From: Parus major
Lineage: Eukaryota > Chordata > Aves > Passeriformes > Paridae
Length of the DNA: 64,000 bases
Direction of reading: 5' to 3'
Assembly (NCBI RefSeq): GCF_001522545.3
Contig: NC_031772.1
Span: forward strand, 1,620,603 to 1,684,602
The number at the start of each line of letters is the position of its first letter. The first letter of the stretch is position 1. The notes under the pieces were generated by a model. That model was not told the origin of the DNA, searched no databases, and saw only the letters and a program-made list of their open reading frames with translations. The position numbers and the translations under genes are program-made. Shown in pieces: positions 1 to 11,400 of this stretch.

Positions 1-1397
1 AATATTACAAGGCTGTGTATTGAGTACAGCTGTTTGAACTTGACTTCAATCAAGCTCTAATTGGGGCAAAACATCCTTTTCCAAGTCACTTACTGTGTCC
101 TAAAAGTGATAAATTATAGAAGGATGGGAAAGCAGAACAAAGACAGGAAGGCTTCAGAAGGAGCTGCCAGGCACCAGTTCCTGCACATTTCCATCACAGC
201 AGCTCGTGTGGTGCTGATCTGGAATTCAGAGCTAAATCTCAGATTTAAAAGAGGTCACGTACCCCATGACAGATTTCTTGTAGAACAATCTTGATAATTT
301 ATTCATCAAGATGGTATCAGCTAGGATATGACAGTGGGGAAGGGAAACAGAAGCAGGGCAGGAGGAGGGAGGATGTGCTGGAATCAGATTGTGCTGTACA
401 GTTGTCAGCACAGGAGGAAAACACTACTAATAAAGCAAAATGAGAAATGAGAATTAAATGTAGATAATATATTAAAGGAACCTAGTACATAATGTCAGGT
501 CTGTACTGTAATTATGGTGTCAAAATCAGGAGTAGAAGCAAAGAGAGCTGCAGTTGGAAAAATAATACAAAAAATATAGAATAAAGGGAACAGTGAAACT
601 GTGATTGAAGGGTACACAGCAATAAGCACAAAATTAAGGAGGCCATAACATACATTTAGGACAAAAGTACTTGAGAAAATCTTCAGTAATTCAGAGGCAG
701 GAAAAGGAAAAATGTCAAGTCATTTACAAAAAAGTGTTGAATGAAATATCAAATGAGAGGAATATGAAATAAAAATGTATTTGCAGGAGGTAAACAAGAG
801 TGGGGAATGAAGATTAACAATGACTTCTGTATAAATAAGTGATAAATTAATAGAATTCTACTACAAAACAGGAAGTTGAACAATGCCTCAGGAATAAACA
901 GAAATAAACTACAGTGTATTGTTAACACAGAGAAAATTCTTAGGGTCACAGAGAATTAAAGAGCTACTAAAAATTAAATATGGTACCATTGTCTGTGGAA
1001 ACAACAAATTAATTACAGGCTGACAAAAATGATGGCATTGTAGCTTCATTGTATTTCATCTCCCCAATTAGTAAATTGGGTAAAATAAATTAGTGAAACA
1101 AAGTCTTGTGGCTTTAAAGAACAAATCCCTTGCTTACCCAGTTAGTCCCAGCTCCCAGGCGGGTTCAAGGTGAGTATGGGGAGCCAGGATTGCACAGATA
1201 ATTCTGAGAGAAATTGCATTAAAAGTAGTTAAATGTGACTGTTACCTGCCCAAGTTCTGTATAAAGTTAATCTGTTAAATATCTGTTAAATACAGATTGA
1301 GACTCCTGAGTGGTTTTTGGTTTTCAGGTGGAAAAAGAAAGGATATAAGTATGAGAAAAAAAAAAAAATCTTGCAGGATTTTCTGGTTTATTTATTT
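1..1397. other. Non-coding flank, A-rich on the + strand
   Basis: No recognisable gene. About 310-990 is strikingly rich in A and G on the + strand and poor in C, with many short A runs and no long reading frame. A decayed retroelement body or simple compositional drift would both fit, but I recognise no family. The rest is ordinary AT-rich sequence. Confidence 0.6.
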
Positions 1398-1572
1398 CCT
1401 TTTTTTGGGAGGTTTTTTTGTGGGGTTTTTTGGGGGTTTTTTTTGGGGTTTTTTGGGGGTTTTTTTTGTGGGTTTTTGTGGGTTTTTTTGTGGTTTTTGG
1501 TGGTTTTTTTTTTTTGTTTTGTTGTGTTTTTTTGTTTGTTTGTTATTTGTTTTTTGTTTTGTTTTTTTTTCA
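1398..1572 (+). repeat. T/G-rich low-complexity tract with G-quadruplex potential
   Basis: Runs of 3 to 5 G alternate with runs of 5 to 10 T on the + strand. Two exact 23-bp units occur at 1422-1444 and 1445-1467, each G4 T6 G5 T8. The G tracts at 1422-1425, 1432-1436, 1445-1448 and 1455-1459 could form an intramolecular quadruplex, with loops of 6 to 8 T. After 1500 the tract becomes T-rich with single G interruptions and ends in TTTCAG, which looks like a splice acceptor but has no supporting exon. Reading frames through it encode artificial Phe/Gly/Trp/Val-rich peptides. Confidence 0.85.
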
Positions 1573-2888
1573 GAAATTGGCCACTTACAACAAAGACCTA
1601 ATAATTTCTAAGTCCCAGGATGGAAATGGGTTCTGTTTCTGGCTGGGGGGATTTGAACAGCCACCAAGAGAGGACAGAAGTAAATTCAGCTCTAATTCTT
1701 CCTGCCCCTGTCCCAGCTCTGAGCTCCTCACAGCTGACTGGGGGCTCTGGGAAGCAGCAGATGAGGAAATTCAGTTTTGTCACAAACATTTTTAGCACTT
1801 GTGCAGTTCCATACCCACACCAGAACTGCAGAAACTCCCCTCCATCACAGGCACTCCAATTAGGAATTGTTTAATTGAGAGAGCAGCAAAAGCAAAAGCT
1901 GAGGGGAGGAGGAAAGGTCAGAGCTCTGAGGTGTCTGAACTGGCAGCACGTGCTTTTCCTCCTGCCAGGGAATATAAAATCCTTCACTTCTCCCTATAAG
2001 AAATGTTGTTATAATTACCTAGAAAAAGAAAATAGTTCAAATGGAAATTCTCTGACAGAAGACCAGTTAGCAAAGCTTTCCTGAGCACATGCAAGTAAAC
2101 TCTTCCTTAGCAAAAACGTGGTGTCATGTAGTTGTTTTTTCCTGAAGTGAGCCTTAGCCCCACTTCCAAGGGTAAAACCCTCTCTGGAGGTGCAGGGCAG
2201 GGAAACAAGGTCATGGATCCTCAGCAGGGAAACCCTGCTCGATACAGAGGTGCAACAAATCCTGGGCAGGATTTTAAGGAGCTCTGCAGAAAGGAATTCC
2301 TTGCTGGATTTTCCCTTGCACTGCTGTCCATTGGCACATCCCTTTATCCTCCCCACAGCCCCTGGCTGAGCAGGGCTGTGCTCCAGCTCACCACAATTAT
2401 CACAACTTCTCTTTTGATCAGGGGAAAAAATCCCTTCAGGAGGAGGCAGAGGCTAAAGCAGTGTGTCTCCACACTGCTGCTTGTATTTTGCAGGGGTGTT
2501 AGGAGAAAACATGAAAGAAACAAAGACACCTCTTAGCCACAGGGATTAGGGCAGTGTGATTGCTCAGGAGCCACTGGAGTCAGTGATGGAAATCACTCAG
2601 CACATTCCAAATTCCTGGGGAATCCCAGCCCAGCTGCTTCCACACTTTTTGTTGTTTGAAGTTTTGTACTGATAACTGCAAAGCTGGAGATGAGAGATGA
2701 AATGAAAACTTCTGTTAAAAATCAAAACACTGAAGCTCTTTGCTTTCTAAAAGACGCACCTGAGTGCTCTCAAATAAAATTAACACATAATCCACAATCC
2801 AACCCTCTGGACAATGATGGGAGGGCCAAGATGGGCAGCTCTGTGTAGATGGCAGGGTTTGAAACACGAGTTTGGAACAGGTGAGTTT
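1573..2888. other. Non-coding sequence, nothing recognised
   Basis: Moderately GC-richer than the first kilobase. It contains only short reading frames without domains and no repeat I can name. It ends at an assembly gap. Confidence 0.6.
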
Positions 2889-3107
2889 NNNNNNNNNNNN
2901 NNNNNNNNNNNNNNNNNNNNNNNNNNNNNNNNNNNNNNNNNNNNNNNNNNNNNNNNNNNNNNNNNNNNNNNNNNNNNNNNNNNNNNNNNNNNNNNNNNNN
3001 NNNNNNNNNNNNNNNNNNNNNNNNNNNNNNNNNNNNNNNNNNNNNNNNNNNNNNNNNNNNNNNNNNNNNNNNNNNNNNNNNNNNNNNNNNNNNNNNNNNN
3101 NNNNNNN
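2889..3107. other. Assembly gap (219 N)
   Basis: An unbroken run of N. The flanks are not obviously repetitive. Reading frames that cross it are artefacts. Confidence 0.99.
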
Positions 3108-3267
3108 AGGGGAACACAAATTGTCTGTACGAGTTTGGGGGCCCTGAGAGCTGTGGCAGCTCACTGCTCCCTGCTCCTGTGCTGGGGAGAAAGAGGAATC
3201 AGGGACTGCAGGCAGCCAGGGGTTCTGTAGGTAGGGAAAGGAGAAATGGATGAGTTTGGACTCAAAA

Positions 3268-3330
3268 ATTATTAAATTGATTAAATTATTAATCTATTAA
3301 TTATTTAATAATTTATTTAATTATTAAATT
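3268..3330. repeat. AT-rich low-complexity block
   Basis: Made of variations on ATTAAATTATTA and almost devoid of G and C. Confidence 0.8.
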
Positions 3331-5039
3331 TGCCCATCTGTGTTCTGCTTCTCCCACTGCATCGAGGTCAGCTTTGCTGCAGAAGCAATCAGGTGCCAAA
3401 GTCCTGGCCAAGCCAACAGCAGGAATAGAAATAAATATAAATATATATAAATGTGGGTGGCTGCATTTCTGTTCCACTAAACCTCTGGGATTGCTGGAAT
3501 TTCTAATGGAGTGGAATAACCTGTTTGAATGTGGTTGTTCAGCTAATGACAATGCTCTGCTCCCCCTGGCAGGTGAGGACTGTCCTGCCTTCCCAGACCC
3601 CCAGACTTTTCTGTCTGGGTGCAAAGGAAATGAAAGCACATCAAGGAATGAGTTCTTGAGATCTCCTGTGAATATCAGCAATCATGAACTCTCAACAAAA
3701 CCAGAGAACCTCCCTGTTTCTGTGAAATCTGTTTTTTCAGTTAAAATATTCCTCCCCTGGAAACAACCTCAAAAATCCATCAGTGATCCTGTGAAATCTG
3801 CATTTTCTGTTAGAAAATTTCTTTCCCAGGAACAAGTTGAGAGGAAGTTTCTCTGTTTTGGTTCCATTTCCCAAGCTGGGGCTCAGTGGGAAGCTCTGGA
3901 TGAGAAAAGCTGTACCCATGTACTCACCCAGATATTTTATCTGCACCAAAGACATAAAATATACGTGGATTGGGATTTTTCTCAAATTGAAACATATCTC
4001 ATTTGCACTGAAACCAATCATCCTAAATAGCAGTGCAAATCAGTCATCCTGAATAACAGTGCAAAATAAGCTTATTTACTATTACATTAAGCAACAATTT
4101 TGCACCTTGTTGTGTAGGACTCCAGTTTTCATTTTTCCCTGACAGGTTGAAATTATTTTCTGGGTTGATAGACAAGAACTCACAAGAAGCCCTGTAATTT
4201 AATTCATCTTTTTGGTTCACCATTAAATATCCAAAATATGTGTGTTGCTCTAGCCTTGCAATAACTCACAGCTCTGGCTGTAATAGATCTCCAACATTCT
4301 CCTAAAATAATAATGACCAATAGGAAGAAAATACACATTGGCTTCAAAATCAAAAGGACTGAAAATTCTCCAAGAGAATCCAAGATTCCTCAGACTTCTG
4401 CACGTTTTGAGCACCTGAAATCTTTTCCTAGGTTTTCAAAATAATCAAACTGCAAGAGAAGGAAGTGACTTTCTCTGTACCTTTTATCCATTTTTATCTA
4501 TGGTTTTATAATACCCTCTCTGCTTCTTTATTGTAACTATGAATAGATCTGTGCAGAAGATCATTTGGAGCTGGCTCATACAGAAAGAGATTTTATTGAA
4601 TTACTGAGATGATGGGGCTTTGCTGTGGAATACTTGCAGTAATTAGATTTAATATAAGAATTCTCCCAGCTGATCAGAGGTGTGAAAGGCATCTTGTAAT
4701 TAAGGCCTACATAAAACCACAGTGGCAGGACATTTTATCTGCCCACTCAGACATCCACAGACATCCAGGAGATCACTCTGGCTCCTTGGCAGCCTGGCTG
4801 TGAGCACCTGACTGCAAGAAGAGACAGAAATAACTTCTATTTCTTATCAAGAAAAATATCATTCCAAGCATTTTTATTTTTGCTCACGGTGGCCTTATCA
4901 CCCAATTTAGCAAACAAAGAGAATTGATCCAGATAACACTTTTGGCATCACCACCAAGGAGTCCCCCATCAGTAAATCCAGATGGCACTTAATTGCAGAG
5001 AAATCCTTGCTGATTTTTAACTGGAATCTGCCTGGAGCC
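3331..5039. other. Non-coding sequence with small local duplications
   Basis: The longest clean open frame in the window (3374-4030, 218 codons, + strand) lies here, but its product has no signal peptide, membrane segment or motif that I recognise, and part of its length comes from a degenerate tandem duplication. A second small duplication of about 26 bp sits at 4015-4068, sharing CATCCT-AATA-CAGTGCAAA. No splice-bounded exon was seen. Confidence 0.6.
3720..3840 (+). repeat. Degenerate 69-bp tandem duplication (2 copies)
   Basis: The motif CTGTGAAATCTG begins at 3720 and again at 3789, each followed by TTTTC(A/T)GTTA(A/G)AA, then CC(C/A)(T/G)GGAA and ACAA. The copies are clearly related but diverged. 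This looks like an old local duplication, with no sign of coding function. Confidence 0.65.
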
Positions 5040-5094
5040 TTATCAATCCCTTATCAATCCCTTATCAATCCCTTATCAATCCCTTATCAATCCC
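5040..5094 (+). repeat. 11-bp tandem repeat, 5 perfect copies
   Basis: The unit TTATCAATCCC is repeated five times without mismatch. Perfect identity suggests recent expansion, and copy number may vary between individuals. Confidence 0.97.
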
Positions 5095-5876
5095 AGCTAT
5101 TGATGAGCTGCTGTTTGATCTGTTTCTGGAGGGCTGTGCAGGCAGAGCACCACGAGCTGTCACCACTGACACCAATTGCTATTTATTGCATTTATTTATT
5201 GCATTAAAGCCACTGCAGGACTGCTGCCTCTCCCTCTGCAGATCAATATTTTGAATATTTGGGGAGGAAACTCGGCCTTGCCCAATTAGGTGGAAGGAGG
5301 AACATGATTATGGATGCCCAAAATGCATCGATTACTTCATGTGCCATCAGTCACTTCTACACTGGTTTTTGAGACTGCTTGAGCAGCGTGAAACCAAATA
5401 TTTAAACCCTTCCAATAATATTTATAGACAAAATGTCATTTTTTTTCATAATATTGATTCAGTTTCACCCATTTTTACATGTAGTATAAGTGTCCCCAAA
5501 GCATAAAATTCCCAGATCTGTGTTCAGCTGTGGAGGCATCAAAATAGAAATGCTTTACTTAGATCTCCACTTGGTACTGCCAGTGAGTCCTTTCAGCTGC
5601 AGGGGAGGATACAGACAGGAGCTCCAAAATAAGCTTTGAGTTTCCTCCTTACCAGGATCTGTGACTTTTAAAGCACAGGTGAGAGTTCTGCTCAGGAGAA
5701 TGTAATTTTGGCTTGTGAGATATCGAGATGCAAGCTGTGTTATGAAGCATCTAGTTAACAAAAAGCCATGTCTAATGACAGTGGCAGTTACCCACAAAAG
5801 GCTCATTCATGCTGGAATGGGTGGATTAAAATGCCCCAAAATTCTATTTATTTTAATGAAGAAACAAATATTTGGA
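5095..5876. other. Non-coding sequence, nothing recognised
   Basis: AT-rich with no reading frame of interest and no recognised repeat family. Confidence 0.55.
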
Positions 5877-5975
5877 ATTAAAACAAAAAATCCCCAAAAA
5901 CCCCCAACCAATCAACTAAAAAACACAAACAAACAAACGAAAAATCCAAAAAAACCCCCAAATCCAATAAACCTG
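5877..5975 (-). repeat. A/C-rich low-complexity tract
   Basis: Runs of A alternate with runs of C, including CCCC, CCCCC and an (AAAC)n-like stretch. The minus strand is therefore T/G-rich, similar in style to 1398-1572 but shorter and less regular. Confidence 0.75.
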
Positions 5976-8422
5976 TCTCCTTGGCTTCCTTTGGAACACA
6001 ATAATAGCTATTTTTTCACAGAGGTATAGTGTTTACTAAGAAATCTGCTCCTAGGGTAAGCTATTATTACTTCAGCAGTCTCCAGGCTCCAAAAGGAATG
6101 AAAATAGTTTCAAAAATGCAAGGCATCCCTGGAATGGAGGAATGGATGATGAATTTGTGCCACTCACGGCACCTTGGTGGCTGTTTGCTTTTCATCAGCA
6201 GCTGGAGAGGCTCAGCAGCCACTTGGAAGCAGGGCCAGGCTGAGGCAAGACAGGAAAACCTGGGAGTGGGGAACATCTATTATTCATCTGCAGTAATTTG
6301 TGGCCTGGCAAGAGCTGATGAATCCAATCTTGAGAGCAGTTTATGGTGAGTTAAGGAATCTACAAGGGAAAACTGGTAAAAAATATTCATTCCTGTTCTA
6401 GAAACAAGGCAAAATCCTCACTGGAAATTCACCCTCTCTGACAACCTGAGCTCAACAAGCAGTGGGCATTCCCTGAGAGCTGGAAAATGGAATGTTGAAG
6501 CTGTGGCAAAGGTCAGAGAGAGCAGAAGCAGCAGAAGAAGTGAAAGGCAGAGGCTCTGATTCACTGCAGGGTGGGGAGCACCCTGAGAGGTCTTGGACAG
6601 TCCCCAGAAATGGGAGGAGCAGGGCAGGAAAACAGGGAATGCTGAGGAATGAGGGAACAAACACAACTTGGTTGGGAAGAGGAAGGAGCGAGGATTGTCC
6701 AGCCAGGCCAGGAGAGGCTGGCACAATCCCCAGCTCTCCTCCAGCACAGCCAAGTCTCGTTCATTGGGGCAGACTGAGAACACCCCACGAGCTCCTGCTG
6801 CGGTCTGAGATGGCCTAAATTTGTCTGAACTGCAAAGGATGTTTGGGATCAGGGCTTGGAGCATCCCTGCATCCCAGCTGAGCACAGCAGCTGGACCTTG
6901 GCCCATCAATACACAAATACAGCAAATGCAGCCGCTGCATCTGGCTCTGGCTTCGTGCCTCCATCCTAAAAAATTGGCTACCAAAGGAAGATTTTCCCTA
7001 ACAAATGGAATTTGTGTGCTGGTTAATGCACTTGGGAACAGACAGAGTTTCTACTGCATCCAGTGAAGCAGAAAGGAGCAAACCAATCTCAATTTTCTCT
7101 TTCTTTTCTGTGTCATAAGGCTAAAAATAGCACATGTTCATAATAAAAATCTGCATTTATTGATTTTGAGAGTGGTGTGATGGTAACTAAATTTAAAAGT
7201 TTTGTTCATAAACACTGACTTGCCAAGTAAAGGAACAAATCTTTTGAAAGAAGAAATTAATCATTCTCATAACTGTAAAGTCTAATAAAATAAAAACTCA
7301 TTTCACTGTTACTCCAACCTCTTCTTACGAGCTACAATTTATACTATATTACAAATCCTCCTAAAGGTAATAAATTTGACACTGAAAAAATTAATACAAA
7401 ATCTAATTACATTTAATTTGATTGAATTAGAATGGATTTTTTTTTCCTGTAATCTCGTTTAATTCAAAACATTTGTAAAACACCAACATTATTAACAAGG
7501 CCTATAAAACCCCACATCTAAAGTTATAGACTCGAGTAAATGTCTGCCTTCCTCTCCACCACAGGAGATGAGAATGGAAATCTTGTGTTCTGGGCCAAAT
7601 TCTGCCACAGGCTGAATTCTCTCCCCTCTGCTGAGCTCAGTCTTGGGATCCACAGTTTTAAAGGCAGACGAGAAATAGGGCACAGGGAGCACAGAGCATT
7701 TCCTCAAGTCACCATTTCTCTGAAAACATACAGGAATCTCACTGCTATTTCTCTGCAAATGAAAAAGAATCTCACTGCTTGCCTCATCACTTTTAGCCTG
7801 AAAGAATTCCTGATTGGCAGGAGCAAAACATTTAAACCTTTTCAGGAAAGGAGATTTTTTCTGGTAAGAGCCTGGCTCGGGTGTTCCACCCATTGCTGAG
7901 ATCCCTGATCCTAATTCTTGTGGAATGGGGCAGCCACGCTCTGCACTGCCCAGCCAAGGAATGAAATCTCCCAGCTGCCAGAGAAAATCTGTTTTAAACC
8001 AGCTCCTCTTGTGTGTTTTTCGTGGGGTGTAATTTAGGCGAGCTGAAAACCCCAGGTACTCAAACTCAACGCTTTCAACAGGAAGAACTTTTAAAATGCT
8101 GCAATTTCTCTCTTTGTCAATGGTGTTTTTTCTCTCTTTTCCCCACAGAGCTGGCTCTGTGAGCTCTCTGGTGATTATTCTCCAAACAGATTCCTCTCAA
8201 GAGATGTGGTGCTCCCTTCTCAAAGAGCTTTGCCGGTCGCGCCTCCAAACTCCGCTCACTCGAGGGGAGAAATTGCTCCAGGGAAAGGAATTTCCTCCTC
8301 AAAGAGCTCCTGCAGTGGCACGAGATGGCACAAATTCCCAGACCCTGCTGCTGACCTGCAGGAAGCTTTTCCAGCTGCCAGCTCCTGCTCCCAGTGCAGG
8401 TTTGTTGGCTTTGAAGGAAGGT
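5976..8422. other. Non-coding sequence, nothing recognised
   Basis: Mixed composition. GC-richer islands near 6420-6960 support overlapping short frames on both strands, none with a recognisable domain. 7070-7500 is strongly AT-rich. Confidence 0.55.
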
Positions 8423-8482
8423 TTGGGTGACGCATCTTGGACGTCTCCAGCGTTGGGTGACGCTTCTTGGACAGAACTCTCT
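8423..8482 (+). repeat. 30-bp tandem duplication (2 copies)
   Basis: TTGGGTGACGC(A/T)TCTTGGAC occurs at 8423 and again at 8453, followed by diverged sequence in each unit. Each copy keeps the CpG in TGACGC, which is part of a CRE-like TGACG half-site. No function can be claimed. Confidence 0.8.
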
Positions 8483-11400
8483 GAGCAAAGATCTTCTTTC
8501 CTTGCCTTTCTTCCCATCCTTGTGTGCTGCAGAACTGGCTTTAAAACATCCCCACAACCCAGGAATTAAAAGAAAAGGGAATTTCATTCTGAGAAAGAAC
8601 GGCCACCGTTTATACGCTATACATATAAAAACGAGCTCTACTCAGAAAATATTTGACAGATTTTTAAAATTAACACCTTAGGCTTTCTTAAAGATTGATT
8701 CACTTCAGTGACTCGGTACATCATGGTTTTCACTTGATTTTTTTTCTTCTGTGCTGTGAAATAAGTTTGGTTTATGTAGCAAAAACATTATGATTTCACA
8801 TTTAGCAGCATAGAAATTGCCTTCTGTTCAAATTCCTGCTCCCCTGTAAGATCCAATCCCTTCCAGTGAGCAGAAATTCATTATCAGAGCAGCAAAATGC
8901 ATCCTGTGAGCAAACCCAGCCTTGCCATCACCAGCTGGGATGAGTTTGTATTGACAAGATGTCAGAAGCTACAGAAATTTTAGGTTTGCATTTGGTGTTT
9001 ACTGAATCAAACTGTGGCAATCAGCTGAGATCATTGCTAAATGATTTTGCACAGTTTTGTCCAGAGATTATTAGAATTCTGCAACTTGAATTTCTATGGG
9101 AACAACCTCCAGGAAACCAAAGACTTGCACAAAAAAACTTCAATAGCACTGCTCAAGGTAGAGTTTGTTGTGCATACAGAATTAAATTCTGAATGTGTTA
9201 ATAAGGTTATATCACATATTGATTGAGTTTATTGGCAAAATGGAAAAAATCCAGTTAATTTTTCTTTGGGTTAGAATGGAATTCAATATCAGTTTTGTGT
9301 TTTGAAAAAAAATGGATGGAAATCTGAGAGAAATCTCAAAATCTTAATAATGTGGAGCTATTAAAAAGTTTCCACATTAATATCCAAGAGATAATTCAAT
9401 AATATTCAAATAGCTCACAAAACAAAATAAAATCACACAGAAAGTTGGATGAACCAAAATATCTTCTGAAAAGCAAATATCTAAACATTATCAACATTCA
9501 AATAAAAAGATAAATATTTACAATATCTGCTCTAGCTTGATTTAGTTGGTTCAAAAAATGAGCATTCCTGTTTGAAGAAAATTGCTTTTTCTGTGAAGGA
9601 TTTGGCTTTTTAGAAAAAGTTTTGAACAGTTCTGCAGTTGTGTCTATATATTTGTGATTACCACTGTGCTATATTTATATAAAATTGTGAATTCTATCAC
9701 ATTTGAGTAGAATATGGAGTCTTATTTAACCTATATAATTAAAAAATAATTAAAATTAATTAAAAAGTCCTCCATCCTGAGGTTCTCCCCTTTGGATGGC
9801 ATTTCTATAGTTCCTATTTAACATTATTTCTGTTTTAAGAGTGGCCTCTGACCATTCTGCTTCTCTGTTGTGAGTGAAAAAAACACCTCAACCATATCAG
9901 CTGATGAATGCTCAAAAGAAAGTTTGCTCTTTGTAATCTTTAAGACAGAAGGTGAAATTCATGCTGGTGTTTTCCAGCAGCACAAACCCATTCCAGACTT
10001 GGGGAATTTTAGCAGAAAACACAGCTCATGTTTTCCTACCCATTAAAAACCACATCCTATTTCCACAGATTTCAGAAGGAGCAGAATAATTCATTACAAA
10101 GGGAGCTAAAAAGGAAGATTGTGGTGAATTTTGTTCATTAAAGCTGGAGGTAAAGCCTTGGCAAGCTGGAGCTGGGCTTGGGAAGCAGCAGAGGATGAGG
10201 AAGCAGGGCTGGCAGAGCCGTCCCTGCGCCGGAGCCTGGAGGAACCAGAGCGAGCCCTCCCCAGCGTTTGTTCCTCTGCGTCACCACACCGTGATGAGCA
10301 GCTCCTGCAGCACCTTCCCACAGGGATATCTCAGCACCCAGACTCTTCTAAACAGATGGGAAGGGGGAGAGGCAGGAGCCTTGGTGTGACCAAAATAGTA
10401 ATTTTCTTTCCGAGGAGTTTCAAGAGTTCCGAACGATCCCTCTCCGGGTCTGACCCAACGGGCTTGAGATGATCCCCGGCACCAGGCTGGGAAATAAACC
10501 AAATAAACACATTTTGGGCTGCACATTGGAGTGCACAGCGAGGGGCTGGGTGCTCTGAGGAGAAAAATCCCAGCCTGAATGAGTTTGCATTTGAGGTTTT
10601 ATTTGTTTTCAAGGTAACCTTTACATATTTCAAACTCTTCCGTAGGTGGCAAGCAGCTCGCTTAAGATGTTTCTTTTACTTGAAAGAAAAAGCCTTAAAC
10701 CAAATACCAGCAAAGTGAATTCTTTGATTTATTTGCAATAATGTTCTAGCAGAGTAAAGAATGCTCTGCTTTTCCCAGCTCATAGCCTTTCACAATATTT
10801 AAATGTTGTTTAACAACAAGCAAATAAAAGGAACATTTAATATGAAAGCAGCTACTGAACTGATAAACTTGATTCTGTAATTGAAGGATATTTCAGCTGT
10901 TCTTTCTGTTTGTCCATTTTCTCATCTACACCACGATGGCCTTGTGACCATTTTCAGCAGGGTGGGAATGGCAAAATGCAGCATAAGTGCATGAAAAATA
11001 AAATAATTAGCACACACATGCAATCTCTGCCATTCCTATATAAACCACACCAATTTCTGCTGCCTGCTGGCATTTATTTCATGCTGAATATGCAGTTACA
11101 AAAGTGGCCATTGCTGAAGTTCATCCTTTGGAGCACCCAAGCTTATTGATTGCCAGGGAGGTAAATGCAACATTTTGACCAATCCCCCCAAAATGTTTAA
11201 AGAGTTTCTCAGCGATGTCTGAGCGCTGTTCCCTGATGAAGGTTTGTACAAAAAGGGCCCAGGCAAGGGAGGGTCTCTCACTGCTTCCTCCCACCTGTAA
11301 TGGCATTCTAGTCCAAAAAATTACACACCTTTAAAGCATCAGTCCCTGCCTTGATCTCTAATTTGATTACTTTGAGTTCCCAAAGGTTTCAACTGAATCT

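Noticed and set aside
1560..1573. Splice acceptor at the end of the T-rich tract
   Set aside because: The pyrimidine run is simple repeat, and no plausible exon or donor follows.
1297..1795. Hydrophobic Phe/Gly/Val-rich frames resembling membrane proteins
   Set aside because: Translation of the T/G low-complexity tract. Overlapping frames give the same kind of product.
3374..4030. 218-codon open frame on the + strand
   Set aside because: No domain, signal or membrane segment; part of the length comes from a degenerate 69-bp duplication; no exon-like splice borders.
10140..10480. CpG-island promoter
   Set aside because: GC-richer with some CpGs, but CpG density is low, and no first exon or core promoter elements are evident.
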